Positions 35,661 through 45,291 of a stretch of DNA of 64,000 bases are shown piece after piece (position 1 is the stretch's first letter; each line of letters opens with the position of its first letter). A program made the position numbers and the translations under genes. The notes beneath the pieces were generated by a model. That model did not search any database. It was given only the letters and a program-made list of their open reading frames with translations, and had not been told where the DNA came from. This DNA comes from Lysobacterales bacterium (GTDB taxonomy: Bacteria > Pseudomonadota > Gammaproteobacteria > Xanthomonadales > SZUA-36), in the NCBI GenBank assembly GCA_021648125.1, contig JAKITK010000007.1:1-64000 (forward strand). The letters run 5' to 3'.

Positions 35661-37342
35661 TATTTATTGCCGCGCTTTGCCCAAGAATCTCGTAGGCTTA
35701 CCGTTCTGTTTAGCACGGGCTTTTCTTTTGTCGAGTCCTGCGCATCATGACAGAAATAACCGACGCGTTCAAACTGGCAAAAACCACCGGCTTCAATAAA
35801 CGACGGCTCAACCATGGCGGTTACTTTACTCAAGCAATCCGGGTTAATGAACTCCCTGAAGTCGCGGTCTTTATCGGCTAGCGGGTTCTCAACATTAAAC
35901 AAGCGATCATACAAACGCACCTCGGTTGGCACACCATGCACCGCTGAAACCCAATGGATAGTACCTTTAACCCGGCGACTGGACTCGGGCATACCGCTAC
36001 GGGTTTGAGGATCCAGTTCGCAATGAACTTCAATCACCTCACCGTTGTCATCTTTGATGAGATCAACAAACTTGACGATAAAGGCATTGCGTAAGCGAAC
36101 TTCGCCGCCTGGTTTAAGGCGGAAGTATTTGCGTACCGGTTGTTCCATAAAATCACCGCGTTCGATATAAATTTCGCGCGTAATCGGTATCCGCCGTGTA
36201 CCCATGGACTCATCCTGCGGATGACGGGCCGCTTCAAACCACTCGGTTTCGCCTTCCGGAAAATTCAGCAGCACCACTTTTAAAGGATCTAATACTGCCA
36301 TCGCCCGTGGGGCGGTGGCATTTAATTCGTTGCGCACTTCGTTTTCCAGCACCCCAAGCGGAATAATGGATTCAGATTTAGTCACCCCGATGACTTCAGC
36401 AAAGTTTCGAATCGCCGCCGCTGGATACCCACGCCTACGCATTGCAGCAAGCGTTGGCATGCGCGGATCATCCCAGCCATCTACTAAGCCTTCATCTACC
36501 AGCATTTTCAGCCGCCGCTTGCTCATCACCGTGTAATCCAAATTCAGCCGAGCAAATTCAATTTGCTGTGGGTGCGCTTGAATCGAAATATTATCCAATA
36601 CCCAGTCATACAAGGGACGATGATCTTCAAATTCCAGGGTGCAAAGCGAATGAGTGATGCCTTCAAGCGCATCAGAAATGCAGTGGGCGAAATCATACAT
36701 CGGGTAAATATGCCATTCATCGCCCGTGCGTTGATGGGTAATATTGCGAATCCGATAAATTGTCGGATCACGCATTTTAATATTCGGCGATGCCATATCA
36801 ATTTTAGCCCGCAATACAAAACGACCATCTTCAAACTCACCCGTGCGCATACGCTTAAACAAATCCAAGGACTCTTCCAGCGGCCGCTCCCGCCAAGGGC
36901 TCGGACGACCGGCTGTCGTTAAGGTGCCGCGATATTCGCGCATTTCATCAGCACTGAGTTCTTCAACATAGGCTTTTCCCGCTTCAATCAGCTCGACCGC
37001 GAAATTATAGAAATCTGAAAAATAATCCGATGCGTGGCAAAGTTCTGCCCAGTCAAAACCCAGCCAGCGAACATCTTTCTCGATTGCGCGAGCATAGACT
37101 TCTTCCTCTTTGCAGGGGTTGGTATCATCAAAGCGTAAATTGGTCAGTCCCGAAAACTCTGCTGCCAAGCCGAAGTTCAGGCAAATGGCTTTGGCATGGC
37201 CGATATGCAAAAAGCCGTTAGGCTCAGGCGGAAAGCGGGTTTTAATGCTTTTGTGCTTGCCCGAATCGATATCTGCAATAACAATATTGCGGATAAAGTG
37301 ACTGGTTTTCGGGTTATTATCTGAATTTGAATGCTGGCTCAT
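35660..37342 (-). CDS. glnS: Glutaminyl-tRNA synthetase
   Basis: A 560-residue class Ic aminoacyl-tRNA synthetase charging tRNA-Gln. The HIGH motif is in P-P-E-P-N-G-F-L-H-I-G-H-A-K (about 37-50). A KMSKS-like V-M-S-K-R-R-L lies near 268-274. The C-terminal anticodon-binding beta-barrels are present. Length matches E. coli GlnRS. It is first in the operon glnS-DUF885-xthA-methyltransferase with 1-nt overlaps. Confidence 0.97.
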   Translation of the reverse strand: MSQHSNSDNNPKTSHFIRNIVIADIDSGKHKSIKTRFPPEPNGFLHIGHAKAICLNFGLAAEFSGLTNLRFDDTNPCKEEEVYARAIEKDVRWLGFDWAELCHASDYFSDFYNFAVELIEAGKAYVEELSADEMREYRGTLTTAGRPSPWRERPLEESLDLFKRMRTGEFEDGRFVLRAKIDMASPNIKMRDPTIYRIRNITHQRTGDEWHIYPMYDFAHCISDALEGITHSLCTLEFEDHRPLYDWVLDNISIQAHPQQIEFARLNLDYTVMSKRRLKMLVDEGLVDGWDDPRMPTLAAMRRRGYPAAAIRNFAEVIGVTKSESIIPLGVLENEVRNELNATAPRAMAVLDPLKVVLLNFPEGETEWFEAARHPQDESMGTRRIPITREIYIERGDFMEQPVRKYFRLKPGGEVRLRNAFIVKFVDLIKDDNGEVIEVHCELDPQTRSGMPESSRRVKGTIHWVSAVHGVPTEVRLYDRLFNVENPLADKDRDFREFINPDCLSKVTAMVEPSFIEAGGFCQFERVGYFCHDAQDSTKEKPVLNRTVSLRDSWAKRGNK

Positions 37343-37513
37343 TTCGAATATCGCTTCTGATTGCCTAAAATTATTTGCAGATTATTGCAATACAATTTGG
37401 CATTTGTCCATTAAAGGTGTAAATTCTATCGCATCATTGGTGGTTATAGTGCTTAATAGCCATATTAATCCATAAAAATAACGATAATTACATAGATAAT
37501 CATAGGGAACATT

Positions 37514-38806
37514 ATGTCATACGGTAACTTGAGCCTCAGCGCTAAAATTTTTCTTGCTATGATTTCCGGTCTTTTGATCGGCCTGTTTCTCCAATATCGC
37601 CTTGGTAGCCCAGACTGGGTGAATACTTGGCTCACTGGTGGAGTATTTTTAGTTATCGGAACAATTTTTATCAGCCTGCTGAAAATGCTGGTTGTACCAC
37701 TGGTATTTGTGTCCCTTGTTACCGGGACCTCTGCACTAGCTGACCCGACTACACTGGGCCGTATCGGCATTAAAACCATTAGCCTGTACTTATTAACTAC
37801 AGGGATTGCCGTTTGCCTTGCATTGCTTGCTGCTGTTATCTTTAAGCCCGGCATTGGCGCAGAGCCGGCGGCGGCGGCGCTTAAAGAAATCGCCTCCAAT
37901 AAAACTTTTGTTCAGGTCCTAATTGATATTGTGCCCACCAACCCGGTCAGTGCCATGGCTAATGGCGACATGCTACCGATTATCGTTTTTGCAATTATGC
38001 TAGGTATCGCTATCACTCTCAGTGGCAAAGAAGGTGCCCGCATGACCAGTTTCTTCTCCGATCTGAATGTCGTTATTATGAAGCTTGTGACCTTGGTAAT
38101 GAAGGTAGCCCCTTTAGGCGTTTTCGCTCTGATTTTGATGCTCGGTGCGAGCCTTGATTTTGTCCAGTTTGCTAAGGTTGCAAAATACATTGTGCTGGTA
38201 ATATCCGTATTGCTGATTCACGGCCTGATCGTATACCCTACGATGTTATCGTTGTTTGCGGGTCTCAACCCGATTACCTTCCTCAAGAAAATGCGCCCAG
38301 CCATGATGTTCGCTTTCTCTACCGCATCATCAAATGCCACCATTCCGGTAACCATGGAAACTGTGGAAAAACGCATCGGCGTTAATAACCGGGTGTCGTC
38401 TTTCACCATCCCTATGGGTGCGACTATCAACATGGATGGTACTGCCATCATGCAGGGTATTGCCACTGGTTTTATTGCCCAGTTTTACGGTATTGATCTC
38501 TCGCTTTCTCAATACCTGATGATAGTAGTCATGATTATCATGGCCTCTATTGGCACCGCTGGCGTACCCGGTGTGGGCCTGGTAGTTCTCGCCGGCGTGC
38601 TTGCCAATGTCGGCCTACCGGCTGAGGGCATAGCGCTAATATTAGGTGTTGACCGACTGCTTGATATGACTCGTACCGCTGTCAATATCACTGGCGATGC
38701 TACTGTGACTACCATTGTGGCCAAATCCGAGAAAGAGCTGGATCTTGCTGTATTCAATGACCCAAAAGCCGGGATGATATTTGAAAAGGGCGAGGCAACT
38801 CACTGA
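37514..38806 (+). CDS. Dicarboxylate/amino acid:cation symporter (DAACS)
   Basis: A 430-residue inner-membrane Na+/H+ symporter of the GltP/DctA family. Signature segments in order: S-S-N-A-T-I-P-V-T near 272 (HP1 serine-rich loop), M-G-A-T-I-N-M-D-G-T-A near 295, and R-L-L-D-M-T-R-T-A-V-N-I-T-G-D-A near 378 (aspartate/cation-binding). The substrate is probably glutamate, aspartate or C4-dicarboxylate; the sequence does not decide it. Divergent from glnS with 171 nt between. The start is preceded by AGGGAAC. Confidence 0.92.
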   Translation: MSYGNLSLSAKIFLAMISGLLIGLFLQYRLGSPDWVNTWLTGGVFLVIGTIFISLLKMLVVPLVFVSLVTGTSALADPTTLGRIGIKTISLYLLTTGIAVCLALLAAVIFKPGIGAEPAAAALKEIASNKTFVQVLIDIVPTNPVSAMANGDMLPIIVFAIMLGIAITLSGKEGARMTSFFSDLNVVIMKLVTLVMKVAPLGVFALILMLGASLDFVQFAKVAKYIVLVISVLLIHGLIVYPTMLSLFAGLNPITFLKKMRPAMMFAFSTASSNATIPVTMETVEKRIGVNNRVSSFTIPMGATINMDGTAIMQGIATGFIAQFYGIDLSLSQYLMIVVMIIMASIGTAGVPGVGLVVLAGVLANVGLPAEGIALILGVDRLLDMTRTAVNITGDATVTTIVAKSEKELDLAVFNDPKAGMIFEKGEATH

Positions 38807-38846
38807 GTCCTTTCACGCTCACAGGCTCCATAGCGGTCAGTTATTT

Positions 38847-38870
38847 GTGTGTGGGCATTTTTATGCCCAG
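38847..38870. repeat. GGGCAT/ATGCCC palindrome
   Basis: GTGTGTGGGCATTTTTATGCCCAG is a copy of the palindrome at 23656-23679. It lies between the convergent symporter and isocitrate-lyase-like genes. Confidence 0.5.
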
Positions 38871-38982
38871 CCTGCCAGGAAAGCAAAGCTCCCCAGTGAA
38901 CTTTGCCTCTACACCCATACCAAAAATTTGCACTCCCATACCCTTCAAGTCAGTCAGAGAATATGTATAAGAACGACATGGC

Positions 38983-39777
38983 TTATCTAAACGAGGTGGC
39001 AATTTTACTGCCAGCATATAGTTTTTCGGTATTCCGCTGTGCTAGTAGTATGCGTGTATTTTCTTCAATAAATGCCACTGTTGCATCAGAAAAAGAGCTG
39101 CCTAGGCTAAAGCGTCTCACGCCCAGCTCCTTTAGCCCCTTGGTATCTACTAGGTTTGGTAGCGACATGATATTCAATGGAGCCTTAATTGTGGCTGTGA
39201 GTTGCTTAATTTCCTCAGCCTGGCTTAAGCCTGGAACAAATATACCATCGGCTCCGCTGCCAACATAATCAACCGCTCTTTCAAGCGTCTCCGCTAAGGG
39301 ATTTTTTAGCTGTAAATAGGTATCTGTTCTAGCATTAATGAAGAAGTCCTGATAGCCATTTTTATTTAATATATTCCTTATAATCTCAATTTGCTCGCAT
39401 TGTGCCTTTTTATCCCTCAAGCCAGGCTTACCTTTCAGGGAGTCCTCTATATTAATACCGACAACCCCCATTTCAGCCAACTGTAAAATATTACTAGCTA
39501 CTATGGTCATATCTTCAGAGTAACCAGATTCAACATCGACGGTTACTGGAATTTCAACGGCTGAGACTATGTTATTAACAATCGTTAATAACTCAGCAAA
39601 CTGGATTCTTTCTCCATCCTGGTAACCCAGAGAATTAGCAATTCCCCAGCTGGTTGTTCCAATTGCTTTAAAACCGCTTTGCTGCATAATTATTGCCGAG
39701 AGTATGTCCCAAGCATTAGGTAGGAAGAGTGGCTCGTCTTGTGCGTGCATTTGTTTGAAACTTGCTAACTTGTTCAT
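38983..39777 (-). CDS. Isocitrate lyase/PEP mutase family protein
   Basis: A 264-residue TIM-barrel enzyme. N-A-W-D near 21 and the D-V-E-S-G-Y block near 82 (Mg-binding Asp and Glu) are conserved, with G-I-N-I-E-D-S near 112. The substrate cannot be read: the family includes PEP mutases, 2-methylisocitrate lyases and oxaloacetate decarboxylases. Its C-terminus extends past the end of the usual barrel with K-I-A-T-S-F-R. Single gene, convergent with the symporter. Confidence 0.85.
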   Translation of the reverse strand: MNKLASFKQMHAQDEPLFLPNAWDILSAIIMQQSGFKAIGTTSWGIANSLGYQDGERIQFAELLTIVNNIVSAVEIPVTVDVESGYSEDMTIVASNILQLAEMGVVGINIEDSLKGKPGLRDKKAQCEQIEIIRNILNKNGYQDFFINARTDTYLQLKNPLAETLERAVDYVGSGADGIFVPGLSQAEEIKQLTATIKAPLNIMSLPNLVDTKGLKELGVRRFSLGSSFSDATVAFIEENTRILLAQRNTEKLYAGSKIATSFR

Positions 39778-39858
39778 AAAAACCTCATTAGGTATGAAAA
39801 TAATTAAAATTGTTTGTTGGGTTACTGCTGGGCATTAGCAGTTAAATTGTTATATGCA

Positions 39859-41211
39859 TCAAAGCTGACTCCATAGCTGTAGGGTTAAATAACTTCGCCA
39901 AGGCGAGGCTAGTTCTGGTTTGAAGTTATTTCCCGTCTTTGTCACGGCTTTTTTCACCCCAAGATCACCAGCAAGATATATGTCGGGATGGCTAAGCCCC
40001 CGAAGGCGTGCATAATCTACAGTCCATGCTCCTATGCCTTTTAATTCCAACCAAGGCTGTGGATTATCTGGCTTGTTATGGCTGAGGTAATGCTGTGCGA
40101 GTGAACGCAGCGTTTGCTTGCGCGATGCGGGTATTTTTAGAAACTCAAGTTTACTATTGAGAATGGATTGCGGGGTTGGAAATAAATACCTTTCGCCTGC
40201 TGCTTGCCCCAGAGTTGCAACTAAAATTGCGAGCAAGTTACCCGCTGCTGTAACAGAAATTTGTTGCCCAAGAATGGCTCTAATACCCGCTTCAAACATA
40301 CTCCATATTCCCGGTAAACGCAGCCCTGGTCGAAGTGCAATATAAGCTTGCAAGTCTTGTTCAACCATCTGGGTATCGACATCTAAGTCCAAAATACGGC
40401 GTATATTACTGACAATGGCTTTTAAATGGCTTATGTCGTTTAATTCAATAGTAAGTAAAAACCTGTTTTTCGCAGCAATGTGTTCAACCCTGAAATAGCC
40501 GCTGGTGTCCAACCATTGAAATGTCCGTGCATAGCTATTTTCATTACAATACTCAAGCCCAGGTATGGCTCTTTTACTTAAAAAGTTTTGCAGGTGCTGC
40601 CAGTCATAGGGAGGTCGGTAGTAAAGTTGTAATTGCAATGCCTCAGTTGTGACTGCTCTGGATTTGCGTACCTGCGATGGGCTTAAATTCAGTTGTGATT
40701 GAAAATAATCATTAAACCGGCGCACGCTGTTAAAGCCACTGGCGAAGGCAACTTGAGTTATCGGTAGTTTTGTCTGGTGGAGTAACTGTTTGGCGAATAA
40801 ACATTGTTGGTAAAGCGCATAGGTTTTCGGTGAAACGCCCAGATGCTTGTTGAACAGCTGGCGTAGGTATCGGTCACTAACGCCTAGCCGTTCGCACAGT
40901 TGTTTCAAAGAGCTGTCTTGTAGAGAGCCTTCATTGATTAACCGAATGGCTCTTTCCAGCGTTGTACTTACACCATTCCATGCCGGAGATCCTGGGGCAC
41001 TATCTGGTCGACAGCGCAGACAGGGCCTGTAACCGGCAGCAGCAGACTGTATTGCAGAAACAAAGTAACGGACATTTTCTTCTCGAGGGGTTGTAGCTGG
41101 ACAAATAGAACGACAATAAATTTTGGTGGTTTTAACAGCCGTAAAAAATTTGCCATCAAAGCGGGCATCGCGAGATAATCGGGCTCTTTGGCAGACTTCC
41201 AAGTTTAGCAT
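39859..41211 (-). CDS. Ada N-terminal/AraC HTH fused to AlkA-type 3-methyladenine glycosylase
   Basis: A 450-residue fusion. The Ada Zn domain has Cys33, Cys37, Cys64 and Cys67; Cys33 aligns with the phosphotriester methyl-acceptor Cys. An AraC-type HTH follows at about 85-185. AlkA-like N-terminal and helix-hairpin-helix glycosylase domains complete the protein, with catalytic Asp in the segment D-I-Y-L-A-G-D-L-G. It lacks the O6-methylguanine methyltransferase domain of E. coli Ada. The architecture is a known regulator plus DNA-glycosylase arrangement (AdaA-AlkA type), and probably senses and repairs alkylation. It sits alone, upstream of a gene-free repeat region. Confidence 0.9.
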   Translation of the reverse strand: MLNLEVCQRARLSRDARFDGKFFTAVKTTKIYCRSICPATTPREENVRYFVSAIQSAAAGYRPCLRCRPDSAPGSPAWNGVSTTLERAIRLINEGSLQDSSLKQLCERLGVSDRYLRQLFNKHLGVSPKTYALYQQCLFAKQLLHQTKLPITQVAFASGFNSVRRFNDYFQSQLNLSPSQVRKSRAVTTEALQLQLYYRPPYDWQHLQNFLSKRAIPGLEYCNENSYARTFQWLDTSGYFRVEHIAAKNRFLLTIELNDISHLKAIVSNIRRILDLDVDTQMVEQDLQAYIALRPGLRLPGIWSMFEAGIRAILGQQISVTAAGNLLAILVATLGQAAGERYLFPTPQSILNSKLEFLKIPASRKQTLRSLAQHYLSHNKPDNPQPWLELKGIGAWTVDYARLRGLSHPDIYLAGDLGVKKAVTKTGNNFKPELASPWRSYLTLQLWSQL

Positions 41212-41330
41212 TATTTTTTCGCACTCTATTGGGTAATGAAACTATACCCCGAAACGATGCGAACTCTAGCCAGAATCGGAACTAAACCCTGTGCCTACAG
41301 TTTTGTTAGTTGACGGCGGTTTTGCTCTAG

Positions 41331-41466
41331 CCCCGGGCGCTTGATGGGGTCGGGTTGTGGATTTATGGCGCCGGACTGGGTTCAACTGCTGTGCTGCTGG
41401 ACTGCGATTCATAGCTTCAGCTATGGGCTGAGGGAAGCCGTGTGACAGATAAATCCAGAACCAGCA
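41331..41466 (+). repeat. Repeat copy 1 of a 200-bp-period direct repeat
   Basis: First copy of a roughly 136-bp segment repeated exactly 200 bp later at 41531, with no indels but about 20% substitutions. It carries CATAGCTTCAGCTATG (an internal palindrome) and GCGCCGGACTGGGTTCA. The whole gap 41212-41926 has no gene that I can support; the two small minus-strand frames in it (41266-41505 and 41478-41675) are almost certainly spurious. Confidence 0.7.
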
Positions 41467-41530
41467 CTTTCTTCTTCCTAGCGTGGAGGGATCGCTCTTG
41501 CGCATCCATGCGCCCGCGATCTACCTACAG

Positions 41531-41697
41531 CCCGGGGGGCTTGATAGGGTTGGGTTGTGGAATTGTGGCGCCGGACTGGGTTCAGTTGTCGTGCTGCTGG
41601 ACTGAGACCCATAGCTTCAGCTATGGGTTGAGGGAAGCCGTGCGACAACTGAATCCAAAACCAGCCAGAAACCACAAACCAACCCTATCAAGTGCCC
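41531..41697 (+). repeat. Repeat copy 2, long imperfect hairpin
   Basis: Second copy. Its ends are inverted complements: CTTGATAGGGTTGGGTTGTGG at 41540-41560 pairs with CCACAAACCAACCCTATCAA at 41671-41690, and inner GGTTCAGTTGTCG pairs with CGACAACTGAATCC. The fold would be a large imperfect hairpin of about 160 nt with a GACCCATAGC...GCTATGGGTT tip. A small palindromic mobile element or a structured RNA are both possible. Confidence 0.6.
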
Positions 41698-41705
41698 AAC
41701 AAGGC

Positions 41706-41738
41706 AAAAAAAACCCCTGGTCAGGGAAAACCAGGGGG
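41706..41738 (-). terminator. Rho-independent terminator, minus strand (mnmG side)
   Basis: Read on the minus strand: CCCCTGG stem pairs with CCAGGGG (41714-41721 with 41730-41737), 8-nt loop, followed by a run of eight T. It lies about 190 nt beyond the mnmG stop and fits its transcript end. Confidence 0.75.
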
Positions 41739-41926
41739 TGGAATTTCAGGGCATCATATTAAGGGAGGTGTGGGGCAAGTGTGACTTAATCACAGAGTGC
41801 TTCAATACACTTGCTGATACCCTGATGTAGCTATATTGCCAGTTAGAGCGTAAACAAAGTGTTAATGTGAAGTTTAATTTTAATCAAGTGCGTACGCTAA
41901 AATGAGTGGCTTAAATACCCAGTTAC

Positions 41927-43828
41927 TCAGGCTGCGTTACGGTCATTGGCATAACGTTTGAGGTACACCAAAAGCAAGGAGATTGAAGCCGGTGTCACGC
42001 CAGGGATACGACCGGCTTGACCAATTGTTTGCGGGCGTTGGGCTGTGAGCTTTTCTTCCACCTCGGCAGACAAGCCGTTGACACTCGAATACTCAAAACC
42101 CGGCGGGATATTTTGACTCTCCATGCGCCGATTCCGACTGACTTCCTGCTGTTGGCGATTCAGATAACCTGCATATTTAACCTGAATCTCTACCTGCTCA
42201 GCCACTTTAGGGTCATCTACACTTGGACTAATCGCCGGGATTTTAATCAGTTTGGCATAATTAATCTCTGGCCTTTTCATTAAATCCAAGGCGCGCACTT
42301 CTTTTGACAACTTGATGCCATGCAAGGATTGCAAATCTTTCCCAGCCGAATTTTCAGGCGTTATCCAGATAGCAGCCAGTCGCTGCTGTTCAGCTTCAAC
42401 TGCACTCCGTTTTTCAGTAAATGCTGCCCAGCGGCGGTCATCTACCAGACCCAACTCTCGCCCGTGCTCGGTTAAGCGTAAATCGGCATTGTCTTCCCGC
42501 AGTGTGAGTCGGTACTCTGCACGCGAGGTAAACATCCGGTAAGGCTCTTTAGTCCCTTGGCTTATTAGGTCATCGATTAAAACCCCCATATAAGCTTGGT
42601 CACGCCGCGGGCTCCAAACTGTTTGTCCGGCGGCTTTGCGGGCGGCATTCAAACCCGCAATCAGACCCTGAGCTGCAGCTTCTTCATAACCGGTGGTACC
42701 GTTAATTTGACCAGCAAAAAACAGTCCCTCTACAAAACGGGTTTCGAGACTTAGCTGCAAACCCCGCGGGTCAAAATAATCGTATTCGATAGCATAGCCG
42801 GGACGACTTAAATGCGCATTCTCAAAGCCCCGCATAGTACGGATAAAAGCCTCTTGTACTGCAAATGGCAATGAGGTCGATAAACCATTGGGATATAACT
42901 CTGTGGTATTCAGCCCTTCCGGCTCGACAAAAACCTGATGGGAGCTTTTATCTGCAAATCGTGTAATTTTATCTTCAATTGAAGGACAATAGCGCGGCCC
43001 GCTGCCTTCTATATTACCGCCATGTATCGCTGAAAGGTGCAGTGACTGGCGGATAATTTCATGGGTTTGTGCATTTGTATGGGCAATCCAACAACAGCGC
43101 TGCTGCGGATGGTCAGATACTTGCCCCAGATAAGACATCACCGGCATGGGTTGATCGCCCGGTTGTTCTTCCAGCACACTGAAATCGACACTGCGGCCAT
43201 CAATTCGCGGGGGGGTTCCAGTTTTTAGTCTACCTACACTAAAAGGCAGAGCCCTGAGGCGTTTGGCAAGTGCATTTGATGGTTGATCACCGGCGCGACC
43301 GCCACCTTGCTGCTTATCACCAATATGAATTACGCCACCAAGGAAGGTGCCTACTGTGAGCACAACCGTGGCTGCCATAAATTGCAGGCCGGTATCGGTT
43401 ATACAGCCAGTCACCCTGTCGCTATCCACAATCAGATCATCTACACCCGCCTGGAAGATTTGCAAATTGACTTGAAACTCTATTTTTTCTCGGATAAATG
43501 CTTTGTACAGATTTCGGTCACACTGTGCCCGGGTGGCACGAACTGCCGGCCCCTTACTGGCATTCAGTGTTCGAAACTGGATGCCGGCGTCGTCGGCAGC
43601 TTGTGCCATCACTCCGCCCAGCGCATCAACTTCGCGCACCAGATGACCTTTACCAATGCCCCCGATTGCCGGATTGCAGCTCATCTGGCCAATGGTCTCG
43701 ATGTTGTGCGTCAGCAATAGCGTTGCCGCACCACTACGGGCAGCCGCAAGTGCCGCCTCGGTACCGGCGTGACCGCCACCAATAACGATGACATCGTAGT
43801 GTCTTTGGCTAGGCTTAATTTCTGACAA
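41927..43828 (-). CDS. mnmG: tRNA uridine-5-carboxymethylaminomethyl modification enzyme MnmG
   Basis: About 633 residues, the normal size. Rossmann motif [11 protein letters not shown] binds FAD, and G-P-R-Y-C-P-S-I-E is diagnostic. The C-terminal helical MnmE-contact region ends L-K-R-Y-A-N-D. The enzyme with MnmE installs cmnm5 on tRNA wobble U34. Start choice: both nearby in-frame starts are TTG (43846 and 43828); AGGA lies 7 nt before the one at 43828, giving S-E-I-K-P-S as the next residues, so I prefer that. It stands alone, with a terminator downstream. Confidence 0.95.
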   Translation of the reverse strand: MSEIKPSQRHYDVIVIGGGHAGTEAALAAARSGAATLLLTHNIETIGQMSCNPAIGGIGKGHLVREVDALGGVMAQAADDAGIQFRTLNASKGPAVRATRAQCDRNLYKAFIREKIEFQVNLQIFQAGVDDLIVDSDRVTGCITDTGLQFMAATVVLTVGTFLGGVIHIGDKQQGGGRAGDQPSNALAKRLRALPFSVGRLKTGTPPRIDGRSVDFSVLEEQPGDQPMPVMSYLGQVSDHPQQRCCWIAHTNAQTHEIIRQSLHLSAIHGGNIEGSGPRYCPSIEDKITRFADKSSHQVFVEPEGLNTTELYPNGLSTSLPFAVQEAFIRTMRGFENAHLSRPGYAIEYDYFDPRGLQLSLETRFVEGLFFAGQINGTTGYEEAAAQGLIAGLNAARKAAGQTVWSPRRDQAYMGVLIDDLISQGTKEPYRMFTSRAEYRLTLREDNADLRLTEHGRELGLVDDRRWAAFTEKRSAVEAEQQRLAAIWITPENSAGKDLQSLHGIKLSKEVRALDLMKRPEINYAKLIKIPAISPSVDDPKVAEQVEIQVKYAGYLNRQQQEVSRNRRMESQNIPPGFEYSSVNGLSAEVEEKLTAQRPQTIGQAGRIPGVTPASISLLLVYLKRYANDRNAA

Positions 43829-44053
43829 AACAAGTATCCTGAACAAGCTAAAGAAACCGATTCTGTTGATGCAGGATAAGCTTGAGCCTCAAAATAACAC
43901 AAACACACCCAGCAGCAAAAGAATCATATTTCCAAATTCGATTTAGAACAGATCATTCTACTTAATTTTCAGCGATTTATAAAGCCTACTCTGAGTCTTC
44001 TACTGCAAGTAGCGCATGAACAAGGTTACTTGCCTTTAGATTTCCGCTCTTTT

Positions 44054-45214
44054 TTAATGCGGCTTTCTAGAATAACTCTTATGTGACCTGCCTGATGTGT
44101 GTCCCGATTTTTTATGCGATTTGCCAGAGTAGCTCTTATGTGACTTACCTGCTTTGTGTTCCGGCTTTTTCGATTTTTTCGATTTTTTTACAACAGACTT
44201 CGACCTAACATGTTGTTTCGTTACTGTTTGTTTTACCGGGGCTGTTTGAGCCATGGGCTGCTGAGACGGTGCTTTGGCGCTACCGGAATGCAACTGTTGC
44301 CGTGGTGGTGGGCTACCGCCTTTATGCCGGCTAGGACCACTAGCTGAGCGTTGCGCCGAATACGGGCGCGGGGGAGGAGTGTATCCCACGCCTGCTTCGA
44401 CTACCCTGGCTGGCTTGTGCACAACTTTTACAGGACGAAAACTTGACTTACTATATTTCGCAGTCGCCTGATGGAGCCGCTCTCGCGGAGGCTGCTGCCC
44501 AGGCTTCCAGTTGGAATTCCCGGAACGGGAACGCACACTTGCAGCCGCGCGCCCAGTGCGTATGGCTGATTGGCCAGGTTCAGGGTTATGCGCAGGCATC
44601 CTGACCACACGAACTGGTTGATGCCTGACTGGTTGATGCCTCACAGGATGGGTCGATTCCCGTGGATGTGGCCGTTGGCCGTTACCCGGGTGCCGGTTGT
44701 GGTCACCCCGGTCATACTCAGATCCACCATAGTTACCATGCCGCTCACCGCTGTGGTGAGGTCCGCGGTTATTTCTATAGGGTGCATGTGCATAGCCGGC
44801 ATGTGGATTATGTATATGACGATAGGGACCATGCCCGCGGTACGGGCGATAACCTCGATACCGATAGCCGTAGTATGGGTTGTAACCCCAACCGGAATAC
44901 GCATAGTAGGGGGATGGATAGAAATAACCCCAATTTCCGCTAAAACCGCCGTAATAACCGCCACCGAAACCATAGCCTGCTGTGATGTACCCAGGCCACA
45001 AGCCAAAATGTGTCGGCCGCTGATAAGCCGCTGAAAACCATGGATAACCATACCAGCCGCCTGTTCTGGAGTAACCACTAGAGATGCTTAGGCTAGACTG
45101 CGAGTAAGTCGCGTTACCCAGATATACGCCGCTGCCAGCAGCAGAGTATGACTGCGCCGCACAACCACTAAGCAAAAGACTTGCAATAATCAAAATAAAT
45201 AATCGTTTTTTCAT
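44054..45214 (-). CDS. Tyr/Gly- and Lys/His-rich lipoprotein of unknown function
   Basis: About 386 residues from ATG 45214, with a lipoprotein signal (L-L-L-S-G-C, Cys18). A Tyr/Gly-rich N-terminal half (Y-G-Y-P-W, G-Y-G-F-G-G-G-Y-Y-G-G) gives way to a Pro/His/Arg-rich middle (three P-V-R-H-Q repeats). The tail is strongly basic (K-S-H-K-S-Y, S-R-K-P-H). Composition is biased throughout and no family is evident. The antisense frame 44570-45034 is a shadow of it. It could be an envelope protein binding nucleic acid or polysaccharide, which is only a guess. Confidence 0.65.
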   Translation of the reverse strand: MKKRLFILIIASLLLSGCAAQSYSAAGSGVYLGNATYSQSSLSISSGYSRTGGWYGYPWFSAAYQRPTHFGLWPGYITAGYGFGGGYYGGFSGNWGYFYPSPYYAYSGWGYNPYYGYRYRGYRPYRGHGPYRHIHNPHAGYAHAPYRNNRGPHHSGERHGNYGGSEYDRGDHNRHPGNGQRPHPRESTHPVRHQPVRHQPVRVVRMPAHNPEPGQSAIRTGRAAASVRSRSGNSNWKPGQQPPRERLHQATAKYSKSSFRPVKVVHKPARVVEAGVGYTPPPRPYSAQRSASGPSRHKGGSPPPRQQLHSGSAKAPSQQPMAQTAPVKQTVTKQHVRSKSVVKKSKKSKKPEHKAGKSHKSYSGKSHKKSGHTSGRSHKSYSRKPH

Positions 45215-45291
45215 TATCTGGGCCACCGTATTAGCTTATCTTGTAGGTTACTATACACAGCTATCTTGAATCCCGGCTGAACGAAGCACAC

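Noticed and set aside
41266-41675. Two small minus-strand frames in the repeats
   Set aside because: Both encode near-identical L-S-H-G-F-P-Q-P-I-A-E-A-M segments only because the DNA is a repeat; no ribosome-binding site.
44570-45034. 154-residue plus-strand frame opposite the Tyr-rich lipoprotein
   Set aside because: It is antisense to a gene with a lipoprotein signal, and mirrors its biased codons; no independent start signal.
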